A stretch of 64,000 nt of DNA, taken from IMG/VR virus record IMGVR_UViG_3300036985_005960, positions 1-64,000 of that record. One strand, written 5' to 3'. The stretch's first letter is position 1, and every line of letters begins with the position of its first letter. A program made the translations under genes and the position numbers. The notes beneath the pieces are model-generated. The model saw only the letters and a program-made list of their open reading frames with translations, searched no databases and was not told where the DNA came from. The stretch is from a virus. Shown here piece after piece: positions 49,053 through 58,044 of the stretch.

Positions 49053-50119
49053 GATTTTATTAATTTTATAGTTTCTTTTTCTTTATGATTATCACGAAAA
49101 TCTGATATATCTTTATCTAATACTTTTAGTTTATCATTCATCATAATACGTTTTGTAGATACAAATCTGTAGTCAGTTAATCCTAATCTTCTGCAATGTT
49201 GTACAAATTTAACACCGGCCAAATCAAAATCAGCTACTATAAATATCTTTTTATATCTCTTTTTGATATATTCAACAAATTCTAAATTTAGATTTATAGA
49301 TTCTGCATGTGGGGCAATTACATCAATCGTGTATTCTAAAATTTGAAACAATTCATAAAAACACATTATATCTTTATTACTCTTGGTAATAAGTAATGAG
49401 TCATTATCATCAGAAAGTTGTTCAAATCCTTGATAATATCTAAAATCGTCACCTGGACACTTGTTTCTAAATTTAAATTGCTTTATTTCCATAGGTCTAT
49501 AAAGTTTTACTTTATCCCATATTTCATAAATAAAAGCAAGATCGCGTAGTTTAAATTCTTTTAAAATAGTATTGTCTTCGGCTATTAAATATTTTACAGA
49601 TTTTACTTTAAATTTTTTAAGTGTAGATTCTTTGATACCATATCTTCCCCAATATTCTAAATCATTTTTAGTATACGGTCTTGATTTATATAGTATATCG
49701 AAATCTTTGTGGACTAGAGTTCTCTCAATTCTTTTAGAAATAGGCTCCTGATTTTTATCAAATAAGCCTAATTGCATTTGTTGATCAATGAAACTTATAA
49801 CAGAATATCTTGTATCAAGTTCTAATCCAAATTCATGAAAGGCAATATATTTAACAAATTGAAAAACATTTCCAAATCTTCCATCTGCTAGATCTTTGAA
49901 CCAAATCTCATCCGGTCTATCTAATTGTATACGTGTTGGTAAATAGATGCAAAATGACGGTACATCATCTACATCTCTAATTGGTGATTTTACTGCCTGG
50001 CCGAGTTCTATATCAAAGCCAAGAAAAAACGAATAAATAGAGTAGTCATCAATCAATAAAAATAATTTATCGGATAAGCTAACTCTCTTTAAAATAACTT
50101 CTCTTAAAATACTCTTCAT
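49037..50119 (-). CDS. DnaG/Toprim-type DNA primase without zinc ligands
   Basis: The 360-residue protein has an N-terminal region aligned to the primase zinc domain (KSPIRDVDDVPSFCIY, residues 45-60, where the usual CPxH cysteine and His are missing) and a C-terminal Toprim core: LLITKSNKDIMCFYE (residues 242-256), then IFIVADFDLAG with metal-binding Asp297 and Asp299. It should make RNA primers for the PolA replisome. It starts after a terminator, so it heads a transcription unit that includes the chaperonin and ligase. Confidence 0.86.
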   Translation of the reverse strand: MKSILREVILKRVSLSDKLFLLIDDYSIYSFFLGFDIELGQAVKSPIRDVDDVPSFCIYLPTRIQLDRPDEIWFKDLADGRFGNVFQFVKYIAFHEFGLELDTRYSVISFIDQQMQLGLFDKNQEPISKRIERTLVHKDFDILYKSRPYTKNDLEYWGRYGIKESTLKKFKVKSVKYLIAEDNTILKEFKLRDLAFIYEIWDKVKLYRPMEIKQFKFRNKCPGDDFRYYQGFEQLSDDNDSLLITKSNKDIMCFYELFQILEYTIDVIAPHAESINLNLEFVEYIKKRYKKIFIVADFDLAGVKFVQHCRRLGLTDYRFVSTKRIMMNDKLKVLDKDISDFRDNHKEKETIKLIKSWKLI

Positions 50120-50132
50120 AATTGATATAAAA

Positions 50133-50160
50133 AGAGGACTCTTAATTAAAAGAATCCTCT
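50133..50160 (-). terminator. Hairpin terminator between the ssDNA-binding-like gene and primase
   Basis: AGAGGA (50133-50138) and TCCTCT (50155-50160) form the stem, with TCTT/AAGA pairing inside after a mismatch; the - strand continues with TTTTTAT. It lies after the stop at 50182 and before the primase start at 50119. Confidence 0.8.
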
Positions 50161-50181
50161 CTTATTTTGTTTTTAAATTTA

Positions 50182-50898
50182 TTAAATTCCAGATAACACA
50201 CTAGATTTATCTGAAGGAGCTTTACCTTTTTCGTCAGGAACTGAAGTCTGAGGAACCAATGCAGATTCTTTCATCTTTAGTTCATAAGCACTGATCTTCA
50301 GGAAGCTATAATCACCAGACATTAAAGAACAGAATTTGTCTTCTCTTGGTAATTGTAAGTATTTACCAGATTTTTCGGTAACAACTTTCAAAGCAATTAA
50401 TGGACTTTCGATTCCAATTTTGTCTGCTACAATTTCTTCAAAATCATTGTACATCTTATCTTGCAAAACTTTACAAGACTTAGGAGCTTTCAAAGCTTCT
50501 TCGATATCTTCTGCTGATTTAAAACCAGTTGTAGGATCATAAGTCTCATCTGGTGCTAAAATCTTAGCTAGAACAGTCAACTTAGATAATTGTTCAACAA
50601 AATTATCGAACGTATATTTAGATTCAGGATCTAAATTAAAGAAATTAAATTCTGTTTGTCCAATAACTTCATTCTTCTTGTTATATTTAGCAAATGTTAA
50701 ATATGTATTGCGTTTAACGACTTCACCTTCTCTCATACGAGGAGTGTTATCAATTTTAACCAATCTACAATCTAAATTTACTCCAAAGTCCAATTGTGGA
50801 CTATGTTGGTTAAGACTCATTAAGAATCTTAAAATGCTTGTTTCTTCTACTGTTGTATCAGGAGCTGGCTTAGCTACTTCTTTCTTTTTTGGAGGCAT
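50182..50898 (-). CDS. Candidate ssDNA-binding protein, paralogue A
   Basis: The 238-residue protein shares its architecture with the gene at 51163. Both have a core starting CRLVKIDNTPR / CVITEVTVAGK, a beta hairpin with YNKKNEVIGQTEF / FDKDGNTMGEKEV, a helix FVEQLSKLTVLAKIL / FTSQITQLVNILECF, a second strand SGKYLQLP / KGKYIGQP, and nearly identical tails (KSSVLSGI / SSKTLSAI). A barrel-like core plus a conserved hydrophobic tip resembles phage ssDNA-binding proteins, but no OB-fold signature proves it. The operon holds RecT and replication genes. Confidence 0.75.
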   Translation of the reverse strand: MPPKKKEVAKPAPDTTVEETSILRFLMSLNQHSPQLDFGVNLDCRLVKIDNTPRMREGEVVKRNTYLTFAKYNKKNEVIGQTEFNFFNLDPESKYTFDNFVEQLSKLTVLAKILAPDETYDPTTGFKSAEDIEEALKAPKSCKVLQDKMYNDFEEIVADKIGIESPLIALKVVTEKSGKYLQLPREDKFCSLMSGDYSFLKISAYELKMKESALVPQTSVPDEKGKAPSDKSSVLSGI

Positions 50899-50899
50899 A

Positions 50900-51163
50900 T
50901 TAATCTTTTATTAAATTAGATGGTGTAAAAAATACTGTATTTGATGATAGTATAAAGGTAGCTGTCAATGGATCAAATATTACGATTGGTTGAAATCTAG
51001 TCATAGATTCATAACCTGGTAGCACGAAATATTCAGATTCAGGTATACCTTTCGGATATTTGCTAGAAATTATTCTCACGAATCGATCTGCAAATCGAAA
51101 GCATTGTATCCTATTCCATTTGTAATGTTTGGACTTTATACTTTGGAATAATTGTAAATCCAT
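50900..51163 (-). CDS. Unknown 87-residue protein between the two paralogues
   Basis: A basic, beta-rich small protein (HYKWNRIQCFRFADRFVR; VIFDPLTATFILSSNTVFF). It abuts both paralogous neighbours (one base and one base), which suggests it is part of the same functional set. No family recognised. Confidence 0.68.
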   Translation of the reverse strand: MDLQLFQSIKSKHYKWNRIQCFRFADRFVRIISSKYPKGIPESEYFVLPGYESMTRFQPIVIFDPLTATFILSSNTVFFTPSNLIKD

Positions 51164-51822
51164 TAAATAGCTGATAAAGTTTTAGAACTCACCGGTGTAT
51201 TAGTTATTACATTACGGCTTTTAATTTCGTTTTCTATTTCATTCTTAGAAAATTTCAATTTAGAATCTTCTTTAGCAACTGAGGATTTTTCAACAAAATT
51301 ATTATATTGAGGTTGCCCAATATATTTTCCTTTAGAATCAAATGTTAATTTAAGACGAACTGGCTCTTTATTCAAATTATCAACCATAGCAGCGGTATAA
51401 GCTTTAGCGATATCTAACATAAGATTTTTATTGTTGTCTTTATCTTTTAGAATATTCTCTAATGATTCTTCATCAACAATTTCAAAATCAGCTAAGATTG
51501 GATCGAAGATTGCATTAACTTCCGTTGGTGTATGAAAACACTCAAGAATATTAACTAATTGGGTGATCTGTGAAGTAAATTTACTCTTAACAAATTCATT
51601 ACCATTGTCTAATTCATACCAACTAACCTCTTTTTCTCCCATAGTATTACCATCTTTGTCGAATTTAACAAATTTAGTATTACAATTCCATTTAGAGGCT
51701 TGACCTTCTTTTCCTGGCTTACCAGCAACCGTCACTTCTGTGATAACACAATTTTCATGAATATCATGACCTAATTCTGCTTTCTTTGCTTTACTTAATA
51801 GACTTTTTAATAAGTTACTCAT
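51163..51822 (-). CDS. Candidate ssDNA-binding protein, paralogue B
   Basis: A 219-residue protein similar in layout to the gene at 50182: the core FVKFDKDGNTMGEKEVSWYE, a helix FTSQITQLVNILECF, the strand DSKGKYIGQPQYNNFV, and the C-terminal tip SSKTLSAI. The N-terminal 20 residues are basic and differ. The two genes are separated by one small gene, a pattern expected from an old tandem duplication. Function as an ssDNA-binding or annealing partner is inferred from context. Confidence 0.75.
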   Translation of the reverse strand: MSNLLKSLLSKAKKAELGHDIHENCVITEVTVAGKPGKEGQASKWNCNTKFVKFDKDGNTMGEKEVSWYELDNGNEFVKSKFTSQITQLVNILECFHTPTEVNAIFDPILADFEIVDEESLENILKDKDNNKNLMLDIAKAYTAAMVDNLNKEPVRLKLTFDSKGKYIGQPQYNNFVEKSSVAKEDSKLKFSKNEIENEIKSRNVITNTPVSSKTLSAI

Positions 51823-51844
51823 AGTTTATTATTTATTTATTTAA

Positions 51845-52495
51845 TTATTTTACTTCTGTGAAATCAACATCAACAACACTTACTTCGCCATTTTCTTCTA
51901 CTTTTAATTCTATGTTAGGATCTTGTTCTGCTAATTCCTCAACAGTATACATACCTAAAAGAATTTCCGGTGCAACAGCCCTAACAGCGGCAGATATACA
52001 TCTCGCTCTAAGCATTGCTTTAGGATATTTTTTGTAAGTAGGATTAGATTCAGTTAGACCAGCAAGTTCTAATTCTTTCCAAGTCATTTTGAATTTTTGA
52101 GAAATTTCTCGTTTCAAAGCTTTGGATACCCAGAAGATTTCAATTTCTGTAGTAATTCTGGTAGCAGGTCCTTCTCCTTCAACATCCCAATCTTTAGTCC
52201 ATATATACTCATAACCTTTCTTTTTTAATAAGGCTCCAAGCATAGATGAAGCAACAACCATTTTACCAGCTATAATAGAAACACTATTAATAGCGGTTAA
52301 AGGGTCCATTCCTAATTCTTTACCGTATTGTGTAACAGCCATCAATTTTTCTTTTGTATCAATGGCTTTGGGCATTATACCTGAGTTTAATAAATCTTCA
52401 ACAGACGTACTAATAGATATATCCTTTAATTTTAGACTCTTATTTTGAGTAATAGCTAGTTCGCTATTTTTTTCAATTTTATCCTTTGGAGGCAT
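51845..52495 (-). CDS. RecT-like single-strand annealing protein
   Basis: RecT-type proteins anneal complementary single strands in phage recombination. The 216-residue protein has an N-terminal helix-rich lead, the segment YGKELGMDPLTAINSVSIIA, and a diagnostic KAMLRARCISAAVRAVAPEI followed by LLGMYTVEEL. It is on the short side for RecT (about 270). It starts 18 bases after a Bacteroidota-like promoter and leads the SSB-like genes, which would supply a recombination set. The family call is by pattern and would benefit from profile search. Confidence 0.78.
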   Translation of the reverse strand: MPPKDKIEKNSELAITQNKSLKLKDISISTSVEDLLNSGIMPKAIDTKEKLMAVTQYGKELGMDPLTAINSVSIIAGKMVVASSMLGALLKKKGYEYIWTKDWDVEGEGPATRITTEIEIFWVSKALKREISQKFKMTWKELELAGLTESNPTYKKYPKAMLRARCISAAVRAVAPEILLGMYTVEELAEQDPNIELKVEENGEVSVVDVDFTEVK

Positions 52496-52512
52496 ATTTT
52501 CTTATTGGATTG

Positions 52513-52520
52513 CAAAGTTA
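52513..52520 (-). promoter_or_regulatory. Possible Bacteroidota-type -7 promoter element (TAACTTTG)
   Basis: On the - strand TAACTTTG matches the Bacteroidota sigma-ABfr -7 consensus TAnnTTTG, in the 43-base gap upstream of the RecT-like gene. Transcription would begin around 52506, giving a very short leader. A -33 TTTG is not clear; the nearest is TTAG, 22 bases away. One match of this kind can occur by chance in AT-rich DNA. Confidence 0.4.
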
Positions 52521-52538
52521 ATAATTTTTTCTGAATCT

Positions 52539-53597
52539 CTAATGTAAAGGTCTTAAGATGTTAATAATTGAATTGTAGCCTTCTATGTCATTAGACGGAG
52601 GGGCTTCAGCTAAATAGCCACATTCTCCAATAAATATTAATCCTTTCCCAACTCCGGTTAAACCATTTATATTTCTTACAATAGTAGCAGTCCTGAATCT
52701 ATTTTTTCCATTAATAACTAATTCAGTTATAGGATATTGTTGATAGCCATTATTATTTTCATTGTAAGGATTATACATAATTATAGTTAAATCAGCATTG
52801 GATCCGAAGATACCAGCTTCTTTATAATTAGGTTCTGTTTCTCTGACTAATCTTGTTAGCATAGGTTTAGAGGGAGAAACGATAACAGTTGTTAAATTAT
52901 ACATCTTTTTTAATTCGATAGTATAATCGTACATTTTTTTCTTGACACCGGATTGATCAAGCATATTAAAACCATCAGATTCTGAGATTAAATAGTCTAA
53001 ATTATCGATATACAAAATAGTTATCATTCGGGCGTTATCACCTGAAAAGATAAATTCATTTGTTTTACGATCAGTTTTACCATAATCTTCCATGATAGTT
53101 TTGGTTCTATTAAAGATACCAGTAGGTGTCATGGAACCATGTACCAGCACTAAACACTCATCAAATAATTCTTTGAAAAATGTTTCAGCGATTTTTATTT
53201 TATCAAGATCGTTTTGGTCTAACTCTCTTAATTTACCTATACCACTATTTAAAGTAGGTATATCCATAATTATATCAAATTCCAATTTTAAGTACAAACA
53301 CAGCCACTTTTGAATTTTATTCTTGAGTGTATGCTTCATACTAAAATAAATAAATTTTAACTTAGGTCTTGTGCTTGGATCCTCTTTTGACCACCATCTG
53401 AATATGCTTATAAAATAAGTATAATCCATCATAGAAGTCTTTCCAGATTCAGGCTTACCACCAATAACAATTGATTGACCTTTTTGTATATAATTAGTAT
53501 ATTTACTGAATTTAGTTAATGGTATTGGTATACCAGTATTACCATAGGATCTTCCGTATTTTACGGGTTCTTCTATAAATGTTTTGAAATAATCCAT
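52539..53597 (-). CDS. DnaB-like (SF4) replicative helicase/ATPase
   Basis: A 352-residue RecA-fold ATPase. Walker A GGKPESGKT at 46-54 follows a short N-terminal lead; a Walker B-like ILYIDNLDYL and the later LTTVIVSPSKP match the DnaB core. It lacks the long N-terminal domain of bacterial DnaB, as in many phage SF4 helicases. It sits in the same operon as the polymerase and RecT. Helicase activity is inferred from fold and context. Confidence 0.84.
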   Translation of the reverse strand: MDYFKTFIEEPVKYGRSYGNTGIPIPLTKFSKYTNYIQKGQSIVIGGKPESGKTSMMDYTYFISIFRWWSKEDPSTRPKLKFIYFSMKHTLKNKIQKWLCLYLKLEFDIIMDIPTLNSGIGKLRELDQNDLDKIKIAETFFKELFDECLVLVHGSMTPTGIFNRTKTIMEDYGKTDRKTNEFIFSGDNARMITILYIDNLDYLISESDGFNMLDQSGVKKKMYDYTIELKKMYNLTTVIVSPSKPMLTRLVRETEPNYKEAGIFGSNADLTIIMYNPYNENNNGYQQYPITELVINGKNRFRTATIVRNINGLTGVGKGLIFIGECGYLAEAPPSNDIEGYNSIINILRPLH

Positions 53598-53857
53598 TAT
53601 TTTAATGTAAAGAGTAAAAGTGATTTATCTTTCTCGTCTGGTCTTTGAACAGTCCAAGAGTCATCCTCGCCAAAAATTTTAATAACAAACTCAATACTTG
53701 CTTTGGAAAAATTGCTTAATCTAATTTCAACGGTAAGACCTTCGAGTAAAGAATTAGCAAAATCTTCAAGTAAAGCATTAACTTCAGAAATTATTTTATT
53801 TTCACGAGCTAGTTTAATCTTAGAAAGTTTTTCTCTTGTAATAGGTTTTGTTTTCAT
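53597..53857 (-). CDS. Unknown 86-residue protein
   Basis: A small protein with an N-terminal basic helix (REKLSKIKLARENKIISEV) and a C-terminal beta hairpin (SIEFVIKIFGEDDSWTVQRP). It shares a base with the helicase start and lies one base after the gene upstream. No family recognised. Confidence 0.68.
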   Translation of the reverse strand: MKTKPITREKLSKIKLARENKIISEVNALLEDFANSLLEGLTVEIRLSNFSKASIEFVIKIFGEDDSWTVQRPDEKDKSLLLFTLK

Positions 53858-53858
53858 A

Positions 53859-54617
53859 TTATATCATAATAATATTATTTGTATCTACTTTTTTAGCGGG
53901 TTTAGTAAATGTATCTAATTCACCGTTTAAAAGCATAGCTTCTGCTGTACCATACCAATAATCATATTCTCTCCAATAATTTTCTAAACTTTTTACAAAG
54001 TATTGATTCTTTTCTTGATTATGTGATTCTTTTATGAACATATATGTACCTAATAAAAATAAGCCTATGTCTTTCGTCTTATAAACCTTCTTAAAGTTTT
54101 TGACAGTCATATCAGTTATTCTTCTTAAATTTACATTTGTCCAGGTACTGAAATGTTTATCCCAATGTTTATTTTTACTAGCATTAGAAGTAGGGAACAT
54201 ATTCATAAACATAAAGAAGAATGGAGCCATAATAGCATTATCACATTTTTCATTATATTGCTTATAATCAGATCCTTTAAACATATCGCCAAAGAAATGA
54301 ATTGATAATCTTTTAACAATATTTCCAGTTTCGAGCGTTAATATAGGTAAAGAAGAATTTATATTTTTAGATTTAATTTTACTTGATTTATCATCAAATA
54401 ACGCTAAACCTTCTTTAGAAATTTTTCCATTTTTTATATAGCCTCTTTGGATTATTGATAAAAAGTCTTCATCTTTTATTTCAATTTGATGAGTTCCGGT
54501 TGCAGCCCAAAATAATATGGCAAGAGCAGCAGTATGATTTAAACCACTATTCTTTGATATAATTTTTGATTGTGCAATAATACTTTTACAGTATTCATTT
54601 ATTTCTATTTCTCCCAT
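53859..54617 (-). CDS. Unknown 252-residue protein
   Basis: No family recognised. The N-terminal half is helical (AALAILFWAATGTHQIEI); the rest is aromatic-rich, with a Trp/Tyr cluster (NYWREYDYWYGTAEAML). It overlaps the 3' exon of the DNA polymerase by 13 bases and could be a replication accessory protein by position. Confidence 0.74.
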   Translation of the reverse strand: MGEIEINEYCKSIIAQSKIISKNSGLNHTAALAILFWAATGTHQIEIKDEDFLSIIQRGYIKNGKISKEGLALFDDKSSKIKSKNINSSLPILTLETGNIVKRLSIHFFGDMFKGSDYKQYNEKCDNAIMAPFFFMFMNMFPTSNASKNKHWDKHFSTWTNVNLRRITDMTVKNFKKVYKTKDIGLFLLGTYMFIKESHNQEKNQYFVKSLENYWREYDYWYGTAEAMLLNGELDTFTKPAKKVDTNNIIMI

Positions 54618-55285
54618 ACTGAACTTAGTTTACCTTCACATTTTTGTAATTTATTATCTAAGACAAATTCTCCTGCTTCTTCCATAATTTTAGATTTAAT
54701 CTTCAACCATTCTTCAGCAAAATCATCAGTTACTTTAGTTAAAATTTCATCATGTATACTAAATAAAAATTTAATTTTGTCTGTTAAATTATTATTTTCG
54801 ATATACTTTTTAATTAAAACTGCAGCGTATTTAGACATATTAGCAGAACTTCCTTGAATAGGCATATTCATTGCTTCTCGAAAGATAGCATTTTCTTCAC
54901 TTCTATTATCAGGGCTTTCAAAGAATCTAATTCTTCCAAAGACATCTTTAGTTCTAATATGCAATTTTGTAACTGCTTTTTCAGCACCATCTGATAAATA
55001 AGAGTGCAATTTAGGAAATGCATTTCTAAATCTTTGTACTAAATCATCACCGGTAATAACATCAGGTAAAAATAATCCTTCTTGACGTTTTGTTTTAACA
55101 AAAGTTTTCTTGGATATTTTATTTGATTTTCCATTATGGTTTTCTAGACAAAACAATTTATACTCTTCCGCAGAATTATTGATTAAATCTTCAATTTCAT
55201 TAGGAAATGCTTCGATAAGCGATTCTGTAGTAGCATGAAGATTCAAACTTTCTGCTAACCCAATAGCAGATTTTCCATACATTAT
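54605..55285 (-). CDS. polA: Family A DNA polymerase, 3' exon (palm/finger C-terminus)
   Basis: The second exon supplies residues 539-764 of the spliced polymerase. It begins with ATA ATG TAT GGA (Ile-Met-Tyr-Gly), which completes motif B RxxxKxxxFGxxYG begun in exon 1, and contains motif C FLFSIHDEIL with catalytic Asp717. The ATG four bases into the exon gives a false free-standing frame of 225 residues; the Ile before it is required for motif spacing, so I place the exon start at 55285. The polymerase replicates phage DNA and has a proofreading domain in exon 1. Confidence 0.9.
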   Translation of the reverse strand: MMYGKSAIGLAESLNLHATTESLIEAFPNEIEDLINNSAEEYKLFCLENHNGKSNKISKKTFVKTKRQEGLFLPDVITGDDLVQRFRNAFPKLHSYLSDGAEKAVTKLHIRTKDVFGRIRFFESPDNRSEENAIFREAMNMPIQGSSANMSKYAAVLIKKYIENNNLTDKIKFLFSIHDEILTKVTDDFAEEWLKIKSKIMEEAGEFVLDNKLQKCEGKLSSVWEK

Positions 55286-56430
55286 CAGTTTTGTTATCGT
55301 ATAGGCTCTTTATCCTATACCTCTGTAGTTTCATTTTGTTATTTCTACAGCTCAGACTATATCATCACCTTATAAAAGGTGTTGGATGTTCGTGGATATA
55401 TTATATTCTAATTATTCTTATATAGGCATATAAGTATATAATCTCTACAATCTAGGGCCTAAATCCTATTAGTATTCATATTATAATTAGTTTCAATATC
55501 TAGTCGTTGAACCCGCATTAACCATTTAGATTAATGATAGGCTGCTGATTGTCCTCTACAGGAGTTTCCAGCAATTTATCCAATTTTATTTCGGCTTAAT
55601 GTTAAAATATTAAACACTTTTAATCTTTTTCTTTCTAAACAAACATTGTAATTATTATATAAAAGATTGTAAAAATTAATTCTTCCTTCACTTAAGATTT
55701 GAACATCATAAATAGGATTTATTGAATTTTTATCACCTTTTTCACGGTAATTACATTTTATACTATTTTCATTGAAATAATTTAATAATTGATCTCTAAA
55801 TAAAGGGCTACTAGTAGTTATTTTTGGTATATTATTAGTTGAACATGAGCCATCACCATCAAAAACACCTCTAATGAAATGCCCAGTGATTTCTCCTAAA
55901 TAATTTAATGTTCTACTCTTTGCAGATGTTAAACCTAGATTATTTAAAAATTCATGTACTTCTTTGTTTCCTGTGCTAAAACCCATAGATTCATTACCAT
56001 TTTTATTTAAGCAAGATACTAATTTAATATCTTTACATAAAAAATCACGAAATAAAATCATATGAAATCTATCATCATTTGCCTGATAACAACTAAAGTA
56101 GTATTTTGAAGCAGAAATATATCCATCTGCTGCTAGAAATCCTAACCAATATTGAGTTTCTGGATTATCTAAATCAATAAACGGATTATGATTCATAATT
56201 CTATTTTGACCACCGCTACCTTTTTTAGTCTTTAAATTAAATTTTTTTAATTTTCTATGCAAAGTTTGTCTACTAATATTTAATCTAGTAGAAATTTCTT
56301 GAGAAGTTAAATTTTCTTCAATTAGATCTTTTATTTTTTGTTTGTATATTTCTTCCATATATAAATATATGAAATTTATTTAACTCTTGTAAGTTAATAG
56401 ACCAAAAATAACATTTTGTAACTTTTGTTA
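55286..56430 (-). other. Group I self-splicing intron in the DNA polymerase gene
   Basis: A 1,145-base intron splits motif B of the polymerase. Its first base follows the T of GGT (exon 1), and its last base is a G before ATA (exon 2), the classic U and G boundary. The catalytic core is visible in order on the - strand: GCTGGAAACTCC (55561-55575 region), GACAATCAGCAGCC (55540-55553), GGTTCAACGACTAGA (around 55501-55512) and ATATAGTCTGAGC (55351-55362). The GACTA/TAGTC pairing gives P7. The ORF fills the 5' part, before the core. The wording of P4-P7 resembles subgroup IA introns; the exact subgroup is not determined. Confidence 0.93.
55576..56358 (-). CDS. Intron-encoded LAGLIDADG homing endonuclease
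   Basis: A 260-residue endonuclease that would cut intronless polymerase genes to spread the intron. It has an N-terminal helix-turn-helix (EISTRLNISRQTLHRKLKKF), then two LAGLIDADG-type motifs: YWLGFLAADGY (residues 70-80) and HFIRGVFDGDG (160-170), spaced as in single-chain enzymes. The second motif's acidic residue is Asp. The stop codon abuts the intron core, so translation may influence RNA folding. The start ATG lies 72 bases into the intron. Confidence 0.92.
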   Translation of the reverse strand: MEEIYKQKIKDLIEENLTSQEISTRLNISRQTLHRKLKKFNLKTKKGSGGQNRIMNHNPFIDLDNPETQYWLGFLAADGYISASKYYFSCYQANDDRFHMILFRDFLCKDIKLVSCLNKNGNESMGFSTGNKEVHEFLNNLGLTSAKSRTLNYLGEITGHFIRGVFDGDGSCSTNNIPKITTSSPLFRDQLLNYFNENSIKCNYREKGDKNSINPIYDVQILSEGRINFYNLLYNNYNVCLERKRLKVFNILTLSRNKIG

Positions 56431-58044
56431 ACCGAAACTCACGGCTTTACTCCAACCGCGGAATTTGTCTCCATCTTTAGTTTTAGGCTTACCTTTAGGG
56501 GAAGGATCTTCACCACAAGCAATCCATTCTTTAGGAAACATCATAGAAGCACAAATACTGTGCATATCCCAACCATTTTTCAATGATTCTAAGATGATAT
56601 CTTCTTCAGATAAAGTTGCAGCAACTACAATCTCTTGACTAGAATAATCTATTCCACATATTTGCCATCCCTTTTCTGGGTAAAAGCATCCTCTATATTC
56701 ACCTTCTTTTGGAAGAAGCTGAAATAATTTCATAGAAGTTCTACCAGTTTGTACAATTTGATTAATATCTGGTATTCTCAGCATACCATCCTCATCAACT
56801 GCATCAAGAAAATTTTGACCATAAGACGAATAAAGTTTTGAAGCCTTCATATATCTTTGATAAATACTAACAAGAGGGTGTTTCAATTTCTTAATAGTAT
56901 CTTTGTTTACTGCTTCTAATGTTGGATCAATTAATTTAAATAATTGTAAAGTTTGAATAGGAGAATTAAGATTCAATAATATTGTACCTTTCGCAATGAA
57001 TAATCCAGAATCGGCAAGAAATTGCTGATGATTTTGAATAAAGTATAATTCTAATTTCTCAAAATTACGTGCCAAAAACAATTCTATAGGTTGAAGATCA
57101 ACATCAGTTTTAGTATCAATCAACAGATTATAAAACTTCTTATAAGCTGGTAATGCAGTACATTCAGAAGGTAATGAAGGATATACTAATCTCATTAAAT
57201 CTTTCTTCATTTTACCGGAACCCCAGGAAAACAAATAAGTATCTTGAGCTTGTATAAATTCAAGTTCTTCACATTCTGCTCTTAAATCGGCTTTTATAAA
57301 GTCAAACAATTCGATTTGAATTTCCTTTAATTCTTTTTCTTTGACAAGCATTATACTTCTCCACTTTTCTTGATTCAAATAAAGATTATTTAATAATCCA
57401 TCAGAGAATGGTCTAATAACAGCACATTCAAGTCTAACAGTATTTTCTAATCCCCATTTATCAATATCAACCTGTAGAGCGTCATGAAGCTTACCTAATA
57501 ATGCAACATCTGTGGCAGCATAAAGTATTTGTTCAATAGACATTGGTTCAGTTGTAAAGGTAGTTTGAGAAGCTTTATCAATATCAATCCTTAAGTAGCG
57601 TTGTAAACATCCAGCTAAACCATGAAAACCTTTAGGCATTAGTAATCCAGTATAGAGAATCTTACTCATCAAGAATGTGTCTCTAATTTTATCAATATCA
57701 ATACCAAAAGCTTTTTGAATAATTGAATATTCAAACATAGCATTATGTATAATTTTTTGTATATTATTATTAGATAAACATTTCTTCAAAGAATTCAATT
57801 TAATACTTGATAATCCAATTATATCAAAAATCCATTGATCTTTACCTTCATAGTCTCCTATTTGAACAACATATAATTCTCTATGAATTAATTTATCAAC
57901 AACATTAGTCTCTGTATCCAATTGAATCCTATTATGTAAACTAATCCAATTTTCGAATTCTTTTGCGCTAGATAATTGAATGTCTTCAGATGCAAGTTGT
58001 ATAGGATCATAATGATTTTCTCGACTCGTTATTAGATATATCAT
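56431..58044 (-). CDS. polA: Family A DNA polymerase, 5' exon (exonuclease and palm)
   Basis: Residues 1-538 of the spliced 764-residue polymerase. About residues 30-190 form a DEDDy 3'-5' exonuclease (Asp43 and Glu45 in LDTET, HNAMFEY, YAATDVALL). The polymerase part begins later and includes motif A GIDYSSQE (Asp466). The exon ends with RGWSKAVSFG, the first half of motif B (Arg529, Lys533). Without splicing, translation stops at the first intron codon (TAA). No 5'-3' exonuclease domain is present, as expected for phage PolA. The start overlaps the upstream gene by 38 bases. Confidence 0.93.

Noticed and set aside
54605-58044. The DNA polymerase appears as two broken genes (56428-58044 and 54605-55282).
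   Set aside because: The break is a group I intron with clear core motifs, and joining the exons restores motif B exactly, so it is neither a pseudogene nor a frameshift.
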